Below are positions 35,945 to 46,390 of a DNA stretch of 64,000 nucleotides, in pieces. How positions within the stretch are numbered: the stretch's first letter is position 1; the number at the start of each line of letters is the position of its first letter. Origin of the DNA: Chitinophaga qingshengii (lineage in GTDB: Bacteria > Bacteroidota > Bacteroidia > Chitinophagales > Chitinophagaceae); NCBI RefSeq assembly GCF_014529935.1, contig NZ_JACVFC010000001.1, forward strand, positions 3,410,001-3,474,000, written 5' to 3'. The notes below the pieces were generated by a model. The model was not told the DNA's origin. It ran no database searches and saw only the letters and a program-made list of their open reading frames with translations. Both the position numbers and the translations under genes were made by a program.

Positions 35945-37756
35945 ATGACACCAGCAGCGTTTCAGCAAATAGCACATACCATACCGCTCGAAGCCGGTAT
36001 CTACAAATATTATGACCAGGAAGGCACCCTGCTGTACGTAGGGAAAGCCAAAAGCCTGCGCAAAAGAGTCAGTTCCTACTTCGTAAAAAATCACGATAAC
36101 TTCAAAACCCGGAAACTGGTGGAACACATCCACCATATTGAGTTTACGATCGTGGATTCCGAACAGGACGCTTTCCTCCTGGAAAACGCCCTGATCAAAC
36201 AGTTTCAGCCCAGGTACAACATTAACCTGAAGGACGATAAAACCTACCCGTATATCGTTATCAAACATGAACCGTTCCCACGGGTGTTTTTTACCCGCAA
36301 CGTGATAAAGGATGGTTCAGATTACCTGGGGCCGTTTACTTCTGTAGGCCGTGTCCGTGAAATACTGGAAGTGATCCGGTACAACATTCCCCTGCGTACC
36401 TGCAATCTCAATCTGAGCGAGCAGAATATTAAAAAGGGAAAATTCAAGGTATGCCTGGAATACCACCTGGGCAACTGTAAAGGCCCCTGTGAAGGATTAC
36501 AGACAGAAGAAGACTACCGCGAAGGGCTTTCGCAGGTAAAAAACGTACTGAAAGGCAACCTCTCACCGGTAGTGAACCTTTTTAAGGAACAAATGCAGCA
36601 ATACGCTGCCAGTATGGAGTTTGAAAAGGCTGAGATCATGCATAAAAAGATCAAAAGCCTGGAAGACTATTCTGCCAGGTCCACCATTGTCAACAACCGT
36701 ATGGGCAATGCGGACGTGTTCTCCATCATCAGCGACGGCAATCACGCCTATGTGAACTATCTCCGCATTTTCAACGGTACTATTTCCGATACCAAAACGG
36801 TGACCCTGGAGAAACAACTGGAGGAAGGCGATGAAGAAGTACTCAGCTACGCGATCGCCTATCTGCGCGATGTATTCAAAAGCATCACCACGGAAATCGT
36901 AGTGCCTTTCCCGTTAGAATACCCGGAGAGTAACGTCACCATTACGGTTCCCAAAGGCGGCGACAAAAAGAAGCTGCTGGAGCTGTCAGAGAAAAACGTG
37001 AATTATTTCAAAGACGAATTATACCGTAAGAAAATACTCCATCTGGAAGGCAAGAGCGATATGGAACGCAAGCAGGTGCTTTACCAGCTGCAGGCAGATC
37101 TGGAATTGCCGCTGTTGCCGGAACATATCGAATGTTTCGATAACTCCAATTTCCAGGGCGCCTATCCGGTGGCTGCCTGTGTAGTGTTTAAAGACGGAGT
37201 AGCCTCCAAAAAGGATTACCGGCATTTTAATATCAAAACGGTACAGGGTATCAACGACTTTGCCTCTATGAAAGAAGTCGTATACCGGCGCTATTCCCGT
37301 TTGCTGGCGGAGCAGCAGCCATTACCCCAACTCGTTATCATCGATGGTGGTAAAGGTCAGTTAGGCTCCGCTATGGAAAGTATCCGCGAGCTGGATTTGA
37401 TCGGCAGCATGACAGTGGTGGGCCTTGCTAAAAATGAAGAAGAGATTTTTTTCCCGGGTGATTCGGAAAGTATCAAACTGCCTTTCAACAGCGAAAGCCT
37501 GAAACTGATCCGCCGCGTACGTGATGAAGTACACCGCTTTGGTATTACTTTTCACCGGCAAAAACGCAGTAAGGGCACCTTTAAAAACGAACTGGAAACC
37601 ATTAAGGGAATCGGCCAGCAGACAGCCACACAGCTGCTAAAAACCTTCCGTTCCGTTGCCAAAATAAAACAACTCACCGAAGAAGACCTAACCCAGGAAA
37701 TAGGCAGTGCCAAAGCCAAACTGGTGTGGGAACATTTCCACAAAAGCCAGGATTAA
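35945..37756 (+). CDS. Excinuclease ABC subunit C (UvrC)
   Basis: Nuclease subunit of nucleotide excision repair that cuts on both sides of a lesion with UvrB. The 603 residues carry the GIY-YIG nuclease (about 13-95, AGIYKYYDQEGTLLYVGKAKSLRKRV), a Cys-containing region (CLEYHLGNCKGPCEG), a UVR domain (SMEFEKAEIMHKKIKSLE), the RNase H-like second nuclease (ECFDNSNFQGAYPVAACVVFKDG, VIIDGGKGQL) and a helix-hairpin-helix end (GIGQQTATQLLKTF). Length agrees with the family. Its stop codon overlaps that of the convergent DinB-like gene. Confidence 0.96.
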   Translation: MTPAAFQQIAHTIPLEAGIYKYYDQEGTLLYVGKAKSLRKRVSSYFVKNHDNFKTRKLVEHIHHIEFTIVDSEQDAFLLENALIKQFQPRYNINLKDDKTYPYIVIKHEPFPRVFFTRNVIKDGSDYLGPFTSVGRVREILEVIRYNIPLRTCNLNLSEQNIKKGKFKVCLEYHLGNCKGPCEGLQTEEDYREGLSQVKNVLKGNLSPVVNLFKEQMQQYAASMEFEKAEIMHKKIKSLEDYSARSTIVNNRMGNADVFSIISDGNHAYVNYLRIFNGTISDTKTVTLEKQLEEGDEEVLSYAIAYLRDVFKSITTEIVVPFPLEYPESNVTITVPKGGDKKKLLELSEKNVNYFKDELYRKKILHLEGKSDMERKQVLYQLQADLELPLLPEHIECFDNSNFQGAYPVAACVVFKDGVASKKDYRHFNIKTVQGINDFASMKEVVYRRYSRLLAEQQPLPQLVIIDGGKGQLGSAMESIRELDLIGSMTVVGLAKNEEEIFFPGDSESIKLPFNSESLKLIRRVRDEVHRFGITFHRQKRSKGTFKNELETIKGIGQQTATQLLKTFRSVAKIKQLTEEDLTQEIGSAKAKLVWEHFHKSQD

Positions 37757-38352
37757 ACGGCTTCTCCTACCTGTTGCGGACAACTGCGGATCATATTTTC
37801 CGCCTGTAATATATGCCGGTTGATATGCGCTGTCATAAAGCCGAATGTATCGCCTACAGACAATTTAATCAGGCTGGACAGGGAAGTGGCAACTTTTGCT
37901 TTTTGCAGGTTAATGTGAAAGGCTCTGTCCATCAGTATTTCCATGGTTTCCTGCTGTTGGATAAATTCCTGTAAGACGGCGGTTGCATCCGGTTGTGTGG
38001 AAGGAAGATGTCCTTTGGGGGATTTCATACGGGAACGCAACTTTCCATCTGGGGTGGGTTGCATTTGTTTGGTAAACCAGGCACCCAGCCAGCTGCTCTT
38101 AAAAGTATCCAGGGGGCGGCTGCCATTTTTTTCCGCCACAGTAATGGCCTGGTCCAATCCGGGCAGGTAAAACCGGCCGTAGGTATTGAGGTGTTCCAGG
38201 CATTGCAGGGCACTCCAGCACCCGGGTTGGGAGGAATAAGACAATACAGCTACAGATTGGCCACCAAAACGGCTTTCTGCTTTATACTGAACTGCAACTG
38301 TCTGCTGGCGGAGTTCTTTCAAAAAAGCGCTGGTATTAATCGGCATCATCAT
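37753..38352 (-). CDS. DinB-like four-helix-bundle protein
   Basis: A roughly 199-residue member of the DinB/YfiT superfamily. The helix pattern, the N-terminal WSALQCLEHLNTYGRFYLPGL with a metal-site His and the C-terminal HINRHILQAENMIR with the second His pair fit the family; many members are thiol-dependent transferases or of unknown role in stress. ATG codons cluster at 38352-38346; the first is used, and a GTG at 38367 is less likely. Its end overlaps uvrC by 4 nt (convergent). Confidence 0.78.
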   Translation of the reverse strand: MMMPINTSAFLKELRQQTVAVQYKAESRFGGQSVAVLSYSSQPGCWSALQCLEHLNTYGRFYLPGLDQAITVAEKNGSRPLDTFKSSWLGAWFTKQMQPTPDGKLRSRMKSPKGHLPSTQPDATAVLQEFIQQQETMEILMDRAFHINLQKAKVATSLSSLIKLSVGDTFGFMTAHINRHILQAENMIRSCPQQVGEAV

Positions 38353-38414
38353 TATAGAATTTACCACAAAACTATCTCTTACGCTAACGGAAAAAGTTGG
38401 CGCAGATCAAGATT

Positions 38415-38984
38415 TTACAACTTTACTGATTTCAGGAGTTTGCTGAAGGTGGCGGGATCGATGCCCAGGTAGGAAGCCAGGTATTTCTGTGGTATCAGCT
38501 GTAATACGTGCGGACTGCGGGTCAGCAGCGTTCTGAACTTCTGTTCCGCGCTGTAGGAGAGGATTTCCTTGTGGCGGTCCAGTATACCCCCCAGGGCGGC
38601 TACTGTGCCGAGGCGCACCCATCTGTCGAGCAGCGGGTATTGCCGGGTAAGCCGGTCGAAATCAGTCCAGGACATGCGTAACATACGGCTGGGCGTGAGT
38701 GCTTCCAGGAACCAGGGAGAGGGGCGTTGCAGCTGAAAGGCATCTATTACACCGGAGAAGGAGCCGGTGTAGGAAAACAGGATGGTTACTTCGCGATCTT
38801 CTTCGAGGCTAAACAGCCGTTGTACGCCGTCTTCCACGAAGTAGATATATTTTTCCACCTCACCGGCTACAGTGATCATTTCTTTTCTTTTGAAAGCCAC
38901 TGGTGTCCAGCAGGCCGACAGTTCCTCCCATTCCTTGTCGGGCAGGGGCATGATGCTGAAAGCTGTTTTACGGAGAAGTTCCAT
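38415..38984 (-). CDS. Crp/Fnr family transcriptional regulator
   Basis: A 189-residue regulator with a cyclic-nucleotide-binding-like beta barrel (about 10-115, KRKEMITVAGEVEKYIYFVEDGVQRLF) and a C-terminal winged helix (about 140-189, LIPQKYLASYLGIDPATFSKLLK). It lacks Fnr-type cysteines. This short Bacteroidota subgroup commonly controls nearby genes, here possibly the DinB-like gene 62 nt downstream. ATG at 38984 preferred over a TTG at 38993. Confidence 0.88.
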   Translation of the reverse strand: MELLRKTAFSIMPLPDKEWEELSACWTPVAFKRKEMITVAGEVEKYIYFVEDGVQRLFSLEEDREVTILFSYTGSFSGVIDAFQLQRPSPWFLEALTPSRMLRMSWTDFDRLTRQYPLLDRWVRLGTVAALGGILDRHKEILSYSAEQKFRTLLTRSPHVLQLIPQKYLASYLGIDPATFSKLLKSVKL

Positions 38985-39012
38985 GGAAAGCAAAATACGA
39001 AGACTGTATCAT

Positions 39013-39056
39013 ATAAAAAGCAAAGACCCGGCAGGTGCCGGGCCTTTGCTTTTTAT
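39013..39056 (-). terminator. Terminator of the gldKLMN operon
   Basis: A 20-bp stem (39013-39032 with 39037-39056) with one mismatch and a 4-nt loop, flanked by A5/T5 runs, 24 nt beyond the gldN stop. The arm contains GCAAAGACCCGGC. Confidence 0.85.
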
Positions 39057-39079
39057 ACGTAGTACGTAATTCGATTTGT

Positions 39080-40108
39080 TTAGTATTGCCAGAGATCCTG
39101 TTCTTTATTAAAGATACGGTCTTTGATAGACTGGCCTTCGAGAAGGCGCATTTTACCGTCTTTAATGTAGTCCTTGATTTCGCGGTTGTAGGTATTGTTT
39201 TCCTTCACGATATAGCTGCCGAAGAAACGCATCTCGAAGAGGTCTTCCCAGCTGATAGTAGACGCGTCGTTGTTCTGGTTGTACACATCGTACTTAGCCA
39301 GGGTGGCGCGGAGATCAGGATAATATACCCAGAACAGGGGGATAGAAGCGCGGACGCTGCCATCTTCGTTCATACGAGACACCATAGGGGCGATACCGAG
39401 GATACGGACTTTCAGGGCAGAAGCTTCTTTGTCGAATACCCATACTTCTTTGATCTTGTACTGTCTGATAGTACGGGGATCGAAGTCGTCGCGGGTAGTC
39501 ACCATTTTTTCTTCGCCGGTTACCGGGTCGATACTGCGTACGGTCCTTTCTTCACCTGCGATCTTGGTTTGGATCTCATTATACGGCATTACCGTTGTGA
39601 AGCGGTCATCGATAGGGTTGAATGCTTCAACTTCCTTATTCTTGATAGCAGTCAGCAGAATGTTAATGAACAGTTGGTTCGTGCCACTTTCGTCTTCCAC
39701 GTTGTATTGGAAGGGGAGGTTGATTTTCTCCCGGACATCGATTACCTGCCAGACACGTTTTTCCCAGAAACGGTCATCCTCGCGGATGTAATCGTAAACG
39801 ATAGGAACACGTTCTCTTGCGAGGTTTTTCTCCGCTACTCCATCCACGCGCAGGGATTTGCGGGGCGTATCAGATACGGGGGCGGTGAGGCCGTCCGGAC
39901 GTTGAGACGCTGCCGTAGGAGCAGGAGGAGGTGGTGTTACAGCATTCCCGGTAGCAGGGTTTACAACCGGTGCATTCGGGTCTGTGGGCGTAGCTTCCGT
40001 AGCTGTTCTCCGACGGGTAGTACCGCGTCTTTGCGCATCTGCAGTTGTAGCGGCTATCACCAGCAACATCGTACACCAACCAATTCTGTTAAACATTACT
40101 GCTCGCAT
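39080..40108 (-). CDS. Gliding motility/type IX secretion protein GldN (PorN)
   Basis: Periplasmic protein of the type IX secretion system that forms a ring with GldK at the outer membrane and is linked to the GldLM motor. The 342-residue precursor has a signal peptide (MFNRIGWCTMLLVIAATTADAQ), a Pro/Thr-rich low-complexity stretch (about 28-80) and the conserved GldN region with YDYIREDDRFWEKRVWQVIDVREKINLPF and PLFWVYYPDLRATLAKYDVYN. The 21-nt distance from gldM shows operon membership. An internal Met5 could be the real start. Confidence 0.95.
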   Translation of the reverse strand: MRAVMFNRIGWCTMLLVIAATTADAQRRGTTRRRTATEATPTDPNAPVVNPATGNAVTPPPPAPTAASQRPDGLTAPVSDTPRKSLRVDGVAEKNLARERVPIVYDYIREDDRFWEKRVWQVIDVREKINLPFQYNVEDESGTNQLFINILLTAIKNKEVEAFNPIDDRFTTVMPYNEIQTKIAGEERTVRSIDPVTGEEKMVTTRDDFDPRTIRQYKIKEVWVFDKEASALKVRILGIAPMVSRMNEDGSVRASIPLFWVYYPDLRATLAKYDVYNQNNDASTISWEDLFEMRFFGSYIVKENNTYNREIKDYIKDGKMRLLEGQSIKDRIFNKEQDLWQY

Positions 40109-40128
40109 ATTCAGTAATTTATGACCTG

Positions 40129-41667
40129 TTAATTTAATTTAAATATTGTGCTCGGCATTGTACGGACAACACCATCCGGGCCTTTTACTTTTACATTTTC
40201 GAAGTATACTTCATCACCCGGGCGGAGGGCACGGATAGAAGCGACTACGCTGTTCGGGAAATAAGCGGAGTTGGCTTCACCTTCCTGGTATTCTTTGCCT
40301 TTGGCAGATACACCGATACGGTAACCTACTACATCATATTTTACGCCTTCAAATTCGAAGTCTTCCAGCGCAGCAGCGAGACCCAGCTGAACTTTAAAGT
40401 CAGCGGCTTTCATGCTGCCACCTTTGTTAAATCCTACTTTCAGTACCGGGTCCGGAACACGTTTTACACGGAATTCTTTCTGACCCAGTTGTTTTACTTT
40501 ACCGTCTACATTAGCTACCACGTTGATGATCGCTTTACCAGGCTGGCTAACGGTTACCACGTATTCACCGGAGCCGCGTTTGGTAATGTTACCACCGTTC
40601 ATGGAAGCAGATACCGCTTCTGCAGGTACGCCGGCAGCGGAGATAGAGATCGGGTTCTGCAGACCGATGTACAGTACGTTCATTTTGTCGGCAGAGATAG
40701 AGGTGGTAGAAGCGCCTACGTTATAGCTTTCAGTGAAAGTTTGTGTGATAGGTTCGCCACCGGCAGGGTTAGGCAGGGAGATAGTACCGGAAATGGTTCT
40801 CTCGCCGATGCCGCTCACTGGCATGGAATAGGTAGCCAGACCATCAGTAGCAGTAATCGTTTGCCCGTTAACGGTAATCGTTGGGTTTACGGTGGTGCTA
40901 TAAGCGCCCACTGCGATTTGTGCAGTCAGCGTTTGGCCGTTCATCAGGTTTTTGGAATTCAGGGAGATGAATGGTCTGATTTTATCAAATTTAAAGTCTT
41001 TCGCATTGATCTGACGATACAGGTCGTCGATGATAGCAGACTCAGAGTTTTTGATATCGTTCTGGAATTTACCCAGGATGGTTACTGCAGCAATAGTAGG
41101 AACCATGTTGAAGTGGTAGGTAGTCCATGTTTTAGCAGCGCCGGTATGATCAGCACCGGATTTACCTACTTCTATTTTCAGGGGTAAAGTTTTTGCAAAT
41201 TTTGCCTGGTCTTTAGGTTCAACAAAAGTAAGCAGCTTTTTGCGCAGCTCCTGCAGTCTGGCTTCCAGTTCAGGACCTTTTTTCATATTCTCCATTACGC
41301 GGGTAGGAGCATCCAGGTCGGACTTGGATTTGAGCTCGCCTGTTTCATCTTTACCACCGCTTTGCTGGATGATCAGATCTTTCAGGCCTTCCACGTAGTT
41401 GTATGCATCCGCGGAAAGTTTTTTCACTTCTTCAGCTTTTGCTTTCAGCGGTCCAACTTTTTCCGCGTTTTCCTTCATTTGTTCCGTGAACTGCCCGTAG
41501 ATGAAATTGTTTTTATCTGTGAGGGCGCCGTTGGATGTAATGATAGAGTTATTGACGATACTAAATGCATTTAATATTTCAGCAGAGACGTTCAACGCGA
41601 GCATGGCCGTTAAGACCAGGTACATAATGTTGATCATCTTCTGCCTGGGATCTTTAGGTAGTGCCAT
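40129..41667 (-). CDS. Gliding motility/type IX secretion protein GldM (PorM)
   Basis: Inner-membrane protein whose single N-terminal helix (about 12-34, MINIMYLVLTAMLALNVSAEILNAF) packs in the GldL ring and whose periplasmic domains D1-D4 transmit the proton-driven rotation to GldKN. The 512-residue length and the MALPKDPRQKMINIMYLVLTAMLALNV start are typical. The periplasmic part contains Ig-like segments (NGQTITATDGLATYSMPV). It lies 50 nt after gldL and 21 nt before gldN. Confidence 0.96.
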   Translation of the reverse strand: MALPKDPRQKMINIMYLVLTAMLALNVSAEILNAFSIVNNSIITSNGALTDKNNFIYGQFTEQMKENAEKVGPLKAKAEEVKKLSADAYNYVEGLKDLIIQQSGGKDETGELKSKSDLDAPTRVMENMKKGPELEARLQELRKKLLTFVEPKDQAKFAKTLPLKIEVGKSGADHTGAAKTWTTYHFNMVPTIAAVTILGKFQNDIKNSESAIIDDLYRQINAKDFKFDKIRPFISLNSKNLMNGQTLTAQIAVGAYSTTVNPTITVNGQTITATDGLATYSMPVSGIGERTISGTISLPNPAGGEPITQTFTESYNVGASTTSISADKMNVLYIGLQNPISISAAGVPAEAVSASMNGGNITKRGSGEYVVTVSQPGKAIINVVANVDGKVKQLGQKEFRVKRVPDPVLKVGFNKGGSMKAADFKVQLGLAAALEDFEFEGVKYDVVGYRIGVSAKGKEYQEGEANSAYFPNSVVASIRALRPGDEVYFENVKVKGPDGVVRTMPSTIFKLN

Positions 41668-41716
41668 AGTTCTTTAGCAGATTTAATGAATGGTTTATTA
41701 AACTATAAGCAATACA

Positions 41717-42463
41717 TTATCTGTTTCCGTGCATGGCAGTCAACATGTTGCCGTAGATAGCATTGAGGTTGCTGAGGTTTTTAGCCAGCAGGGTAATTTG
41801 TTCCTGCGTTTTCTTAGCGTCGTCGATGCTGCCGCTCATAGCCGCTGAAGTTTTCTGCAGGTTGCTGTAGAAATTGTTCATGGCTTTGAGGTGGTTGTTG
41901 GTGTCTTGCAGTTCCAGCTCATAGATAGCGTTAAGGGAAGCCAGGTTTTTGGTCATGCCCTGCATCTGTTCGTGGAAGCTTTTGGTAGACTCGGAGGCAC
42001 TATTGAAGGAGGATACTGCAGAAGCGGCGGTAGTGTAGGCGTTAGCCACGTTACCGATAGCAGCGGCAGCTTCTCTTGTTTTCTGGGTGTAGTCTCCGGT
42101 TGCTGCTACTACGTCGCTGATATCTCTCATTTTATCAACGGTAGTACCCAGTTTCTGGAAGTTTTCGCTCAGGCGTTGCAGATTAGCAGGAGTGATATCT
42201 GCTTCCTGCAGCATTTTGTCGAGACCAGCAACAGCAGGGCTGCCGGCAACGGCTACTACCTGGCCTTCGGCGTGGGAAGCGCCGGAATCAGGCACGAATG
42301 CGTATACGAAGAAAATGAGCGCTTCGGTGCTCAGACCAAAAATCAAGGCGACATCCGCTAATGGCCAGTGTTGCAGTTTAAATAACGCTCCGATAATTAC
42401 AACAGAAGCGGCAATACATACGAAAAAGTTCAGCCATTTAGCTTTGTTAGGATTCATAGCCAT
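41717..42463 (-). CDS. Gliding motility/type IX secretion motor protein GldL (PorL)
   Basis: Proton-channel subunit of the rotary motor that powers gliding and type IX secretion. The 248-residue protein has two N-terminal membrane helices (about 11-29 and 36-54), with charged residues conserved in this family inside or near the membrane (Lys29, Glu47 in STEALIFF). The remainder is a cytoplasmic helical/coiled-coil tail rich in Ala, Ser and Asn. Positioned between gldK and gldM as in other Bacteroidota. Confidence 0.95.
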   Translation of the reverse strand: MAMNPNKAKWLNFFVCIAASVVIIGALFKLQHWPLADVALIFGLSTEALIFFVYAFVPDSGASHAEGQVVAVAGSPAVAGLDKMLQEADITPANLQRLSENFQKLGTTVDKMRDISDVVAATGDYTQKTREAAAAIGNVANAYTTAASAVSSFNSASESTKSFHEQMQGMTKNLASLNAIYELELQDTNNHLKAMNNFYSNLQKTSAAMSGSIDDAKKTQEQITLLAKNLSNLNAIYGNMLTAMHGNR

Positions 42464-42584
42464 AGGTTAAAATTTACTGGTTAAAGTGATAAGTGTTAAA
42501 GTTCTCTGTATGGAATAGTTATTTCTCAAAGATTTGCTTAATGTGTGCATAAATAAACGCTTTTCTGGTTTAACGGATCAGCTG

Positions 42585-43853
42585 TTATTTGTGTTTGCTT
42601 CTTCTGCTCAATGCGATGGTACATCTAAAACCTACATACGATTTGGCACTGTCCTGATATTCATATGTTCTGGTACCTGTTTGCAGGAAGTATCCCACAT
42701 CTTTCCAGGAACCGCCTCTGATAGCTTTACGTTTCATTTTCAACGGCGCGTCGTCCGGAACATCCATTCTCAGATAAGGGTTCATATCGGAGGTGAATGA
42801 GTAGGCATTTTCGTAGAAGATGTCGGCAGTCCATTCTGCTACGTTACCGGCCATGCAATACAGACCGTAGTCGTTAGGCCAGTAGGCGTCTGCACGAACG
42901 GTGTAGAATCCGCCATCTTCCGGATAGTTACCGCGGCCGGGTTTAAAGTTGGCCAGCAGACAACCTTTTTTATTGCGGATATAGTAACCACCCCAGGGAT
43001 AGGGAGTCTGCTCTCTACCGCCACGGGCAGCGTATTCCCACTGTGCTTCAGAAGGCAGCTGGAATTTATCTTCCGTGAATAATTTTTTAGAGTTACGGTA
43101 ATCTTCCCAGAACTTACTTCTCCATTCGCAGAAAGCGGTGGCCTGGTGCCAGTTAACGCCTACTACCGGATAGTTGTCGAATGCCGGATGCCAGAAATAC
43201 ATACGGGTCATCGGCTCGTTGTAAGCATAAGAGAAGTCCCTGATCCAGCACAGCGTGTCCGGATAAATGGGAACGTCTTTCTTTACGATGAACGTAGAAC
43301 GGGGCTTACCGAAGTTCTCCCTCAGCTTGGCCTTGTCCCAGTTAAACGTTTCCTGGTGATAAACCAGCTTTCCAACGTCTACGTCCTTACGGCCGTACAG
43401 ACGGTCCGCTTCGGTGTATATCATCGCGTCCAGTTTTTCCACTGTCGCTTTGTCTTTCCAGTTGATCTTCTGTTTCCAGTCGATAATGTCATGCCCGTCG
43501 TCCTGTTTTACGTGACCCAACAGGATGTGCGCAATGGAGTCCTGAACCCACTGCACAAACTGGCGGTACTCGTTGTTCGTGATCTCCGTGGCATCCATGT
43601 AGAAGCCGGAGATAGAAATCGATTTGTTACGCGCAGTGTAGGCATAGTTCACATCCTCATCGCTGGGACCCATGTGAAATGTTCCAGCAGGAACATAAAC
43701 CATCCCATAGGGTACAGGGGGGGTGTACTTGGGTCTGGGGCTTACGCCGATCAGTTGCCCTTGTGCATTTTTGGGGCCTTTACTACCGCCACAGCTGGCC
43801 AGCAGGGAAACCAGCAGAATTGCCAACAGACCTTGTAAATAGTTAAGCTTCAT
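42585..43853 (-). CDS. Gliding motility/type IX secretion lipoprotein GldK (PorK)
   Basis: Outer-membrane lipoprotein that forms the periplasmic ring with GldN. It has lipobox LLASC (Cys18-20 region when counted from ATG 43853) and a formylglycine-generating-enzyme-like fold (MVYVPAGTFHMGPSDEDVNYA, PVVGVNWHQATAFCEWRSKFWE, LPSEAQWEYAARGG, RGGSWKD) that lacks sulfatase-activating context. The ATG at 43853 places the signal peptide at the N-terminus; longer frames up to 43943 would precede it with charged residues. First gene of the operon; 121 nt precede gldL. Confidence 0.95.
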   Translation of the reverse strand: MKLNYLQGLLAILLVSLLASCGGSKGPKNAQGQLIGVSPRPKYTPPVPYGMVYVPAGTFHMGPSDEDVNYAYTARNKSISISGFYMDATEITNNEYRQFVQWVQDSIAHILLGHVKQDDGHDIIDWKQKINWKDKATVEKLDAMIYTEADRLYGRKDVDVGKLVYHQETFNWDKAKLRENFGKPRSTFIVKKDVPIYPDTLCWIRDFSYAYNEPMTRMYFWHPAFDNYPVVGVNWHQATAFCEWRSKFWEDYRNSKKLFTEDKFQLPSEAQWEYAARGGREQTPYPWGGYYIRNKKGCLLANFKPGRGNYPEDGGFYTVRADAYWPNDYGLYCMAGNVAEWTADIFYENAYSFTSDMNPYLRMDVPDDAPLKMKRKAIRGGSWKDVGYFLQTGTRTYEYQDSAKSYVGFRCTIALSRRSKHK

Positions 43854-43967
43854 AAGGGTAGCTTTCATCAGAATATGTTTTTCTATAACCAGCCTGGTGC
43901 TTTTTGCCTGAATGCTAGGGAACACATTTCTCATATTTATCACCCGCTTTGTTTATATGAAAGATAG

Positions 43968-43975
43968 CAAATGTA
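43968..43975 (-). promoter_or_regulatory. Candidate -7 box of the gld operon
   Basis: TACATTTG on the minus strand fits TAnnTTTG; a GTTG word (43998-44001) lies 22 nt upstream, slightly more than the usual spacing. It would give a leader of about 110 nt before the gldK ATG. Confidence 0.45.
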
Positions 43976-44134
43976 ATAATAAAATTTAATTTGTAGTCAA
44001 CTTTTACACAACTTTTTCAATTCCACATACCCCGGTTCGGTAACTAATTTAAACGTATTTTTTAACATTTTATTATATCACCGGTCCAACATTTATTTTA
44101 CTTCTTCTACCCTTATAACGGGCAAGTTACATAA

Positions 44135-46180
44135 TTATTCTATTAAATTAATAATTTCTTCTATATAAAACACCGGCTTAATACAATGATAATCCTTGCA
44201 TAAATAAACTAATGTGTTGTTTTCCTGGTATCTATCCTCCAGGAGCGGAATATCAGGCTGATTTTTTTCTGAGCCGATTAAAATCCGGAAAGGGATAAAC
44301 CACTGCCCCGCCGCCTGCATTTGCTCCCGGAAAGCCGGACCTACCACCGCTATTTCAGGGGTACCTTTTACAAATTGCAATAACTGGCTCGCCCACACGC
44401 CGAAAGAAGTGGGATACCGGGTAACCGTTTGCGCAATGCCCGATACTGCGGCCACTGCCTTGTTTCCCCAATCTTTATTATCGAAAACAACAGAAAGATA
44501 CCAAAGGTTCTGCGCCATCAATGCATTACCACTGGGCACCGCTCCATCGTAGATTTCCTTCTTCCGCACAATCACATCATCCTGTCCGTCAATAGTATAG
44601 TAGAAAAGATGACCACCATCACCAAAATGATCATTGACAAAAGCAGTGATGTCATGCGCCTGGTACAGGTACCGCGTATCCCCGGTAATTTCCTGCAGGG
44701 CTATCAGCGCGCGTATCAGGCAGGCATAGTCGTCCAGGAAGGCAGGGTATTTGGCCTGACCACCTTTCCAGGTATGGTAAAAGGCCTGTGTACCGTCGTT
44801 CTGCGGGAAATGCTTCAACAGGAAATCCATATTGCGCACCGCCATCTGCCGGTAAGCATCATCCCCTAAAGCGGCATACGCCCGGCAACAGGCATGTACC
44901 ATCATGGCATTCCAGCCCAGTAATATTTTATCGTCCAGGCCCGGACGGACCCGGTTGGCCCGCACAGCCAGCAGTTTTTCCCGGCAGCCTTTCAGCATAG
45001 CGCCCAGTACGGCCGGATCATACCCTTTTTCAGCGGCAAACTGCTCCAGTGGCTGTTGTATCCACAATATATTCTGCTCCTCCCAGTTTCCCTGTTCAGT
45101 TACATCATAAAATTCACAGAAGGGACCTGCCTGCTCGCCCAGTACATGGTGTATCTCCGCCTTGCTCCAGGTGTAAAACTTACCTTCCACACCTTCGGAA
45201 TCTGCGTCCAGCGCAGCATAAAAGCCACCCTCCGGAGCGGTCATCTCCCGGGTAATAAAGGTCAGGGTATCTTTTATAGTTTGTGCGTACACGTTATAAC
45301 GGGTCAGTTGCCAGGCATCACACAACACATCTATCAACAACGCATTATCATACAACATCTTCTCAAAATGGGGGGCCAGCCACTTCTCATCGGTGGAATA
45401 ACGGGCAAAACCGCCACCCAGCTGATCATACAGGCCTCCCTGCAACATTTTATCCAGCGACAGCAAAGCCTGTTGCAAAGCTTCCGGATGTTTATAGGCG
45501 TGATGATACCGTAGTAAATACGCGATGGTAAAAGTCTGCGGGAATTTAGGCGCCCGCCCGAAACCACCCCATACCGTATCTGCCTGCCGCAATATGTTTT
45601 CGCAGATGGTATCACATTGCTGGCGGGTAAACAACTCCTCCCGCGGGATATTGAAGTTAACACCGGCATCCAGTCCAAACTGGCTCGATTGCTCAATATG
45701 CCGGGTCAGGTTATCGGCCTGGGTTTCTATGTCTTCTCTTTTGTTGGCGAAAGCATCGGCCAGCGACAGGAGTACGTCTTTCCACGACGGCCTGTTATAC
45801 GCCTTTACCGGCGGGAAATAAGTACCGCCGTAAAACGGTTTTTTATCCGGCGTGAGGAATACGTTCAACGGCCATCCACCGGCGCCGGTCATGGCCTGTA
45901 CTGCATCCATATAAATATGGTCCAGGTCCGGCCGCTCTTCCCGGTCTATTTTAATATTGATAAAATACTGATTCATGATGCCGGCAGTAGCCGCATCTTC
46001 AAAGCTTTCCCGCTCCATCACATGACACCAGTGACAAGCAGCATATCCGATACTCACCAGGATCGGTTTATTTTCCTTCCTGGCCCGCTCCAGTGCCTCT
46101 TCGCCCCAGGGATACCATTCCACCGGGTTATGCGCGTGCTGTAGTAAATAAGGACTGGTTTCGCCCGCAAGTTTATTCAT
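44135..46180 (-). CDS. YyaL/SPATA20-like thioredoxin-domain protein
   Basis: A 681-residue protein with an N-terminal DUF255 thioredoxin-like domain (about 1-165) containing CHWC (49-52) in [18 protein letters not shown], followed by an (alpha/alpha) barrel like that of six-hairpin glycosidases ([48 protein letters not shown]). Members are widespread from bacteria to animals. The function is uncertain; a redox or mannose-epimerase-like role has been suggested but not settled. It is monocistronic and cytoplasmic (no signal peptide). Confidence 0.9.
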   Translation of the reverse strand: MNKLAGETSPYLLQHAHNPVEWYPWGEEALERARKENKPILVSIGYAACHWCHVMERESFEDAATAGIMNQYFINIKIDREERPDLDHIYMDAVQAMTGAGGWPLNVFLTPDKKPFYGGTYFPPVKAYNRPSWKDVLLSLADAFANKREDIETQADNLTRHIEQSSQFGLDAGVNFNIPREELFTRQQCDTICENILRQADTVWGGFGRAPKFPQTFTIAYLLRYHHAYKHPEALQQALLSLDKMLQGGLYDQLGGGFARYSTDEKWLAPHFEKMLYDNALLIDVLCDAWQLTRYNVYAQTIKDTLTFITREMTAPEGGFYAALDADSEGVEGKFYTWSKAEIHHVLGEQAGPFCEFYDVTEQGNWEEQNILWIQQPLEQFAAEKGYDPAVLGAMLKGCREKLLAVRANRVRPGLDDKILLGWNAMMVHACCRAYAALGDDAYRQMAVRNMDFLLKHFPQNDGTQAFYHTWKGGQAKYPAFLDDYACLIRALIALQEITGDTRYLYQAHDITAFVNDHFGDGGHLFYYTIDGQDDVIVRKKEIYDGAVPSGNALMAQNLWYLSVVFDNKDWGNKAVAAVSGIAQTVTRYPTSFGVWASQLLQFVKGTPEIAVVGPAFREQMQAAGQWFIPFRILIGSEKNQPDIPLLEDRYQENNTLVYLCKDYHCIKPVFYIEEIINLIE

Positions 46181-46329
46181 GGAATCCGCTTAATTAATTG
46201 AAACAGGGACAGTTGACTGACTAAAAAATACGACGCTACAAGAATAAAAAGATTTTAAGAGAATTTACACGTTGCCGAAATATTTTTTAGGGAGATAACA
46301 ATAATAGCTGCTGCGGCCGCTTTGCAGTA

Positions 46330-46360
46330 AAAAAAACAGGGATGGCAATTGCCATCCCTG
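46330..46360 (-). terminator. Intrinsic terminator of DUF4271-hemD
   Basis: A perfect 10-bp stem with AATT centre (46337-46360, CAGGGATGGC and its complement), followed on the minus strand by a T8 run. It lies 30 nt after the hemD stop. Confidence 0.9.
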
Positions 46361-46390
46361 GTAAACTATTTATGCGACACAAATTTTCGC

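Noticed and set aside
39035..40117. Open frame of 360 codons on the plus strand
   Set aside because: It mirrors gldN almost completely; gldN is supported by family motifs and operon context, and the antisense product looks random.
42585..43853. GldK as an active formylglycine-generating enzyme
   Set aside because: The sulfatase-modifying fold is present, but the gld operon context and lipoprotein signal identify the structural type IX secretion protein.
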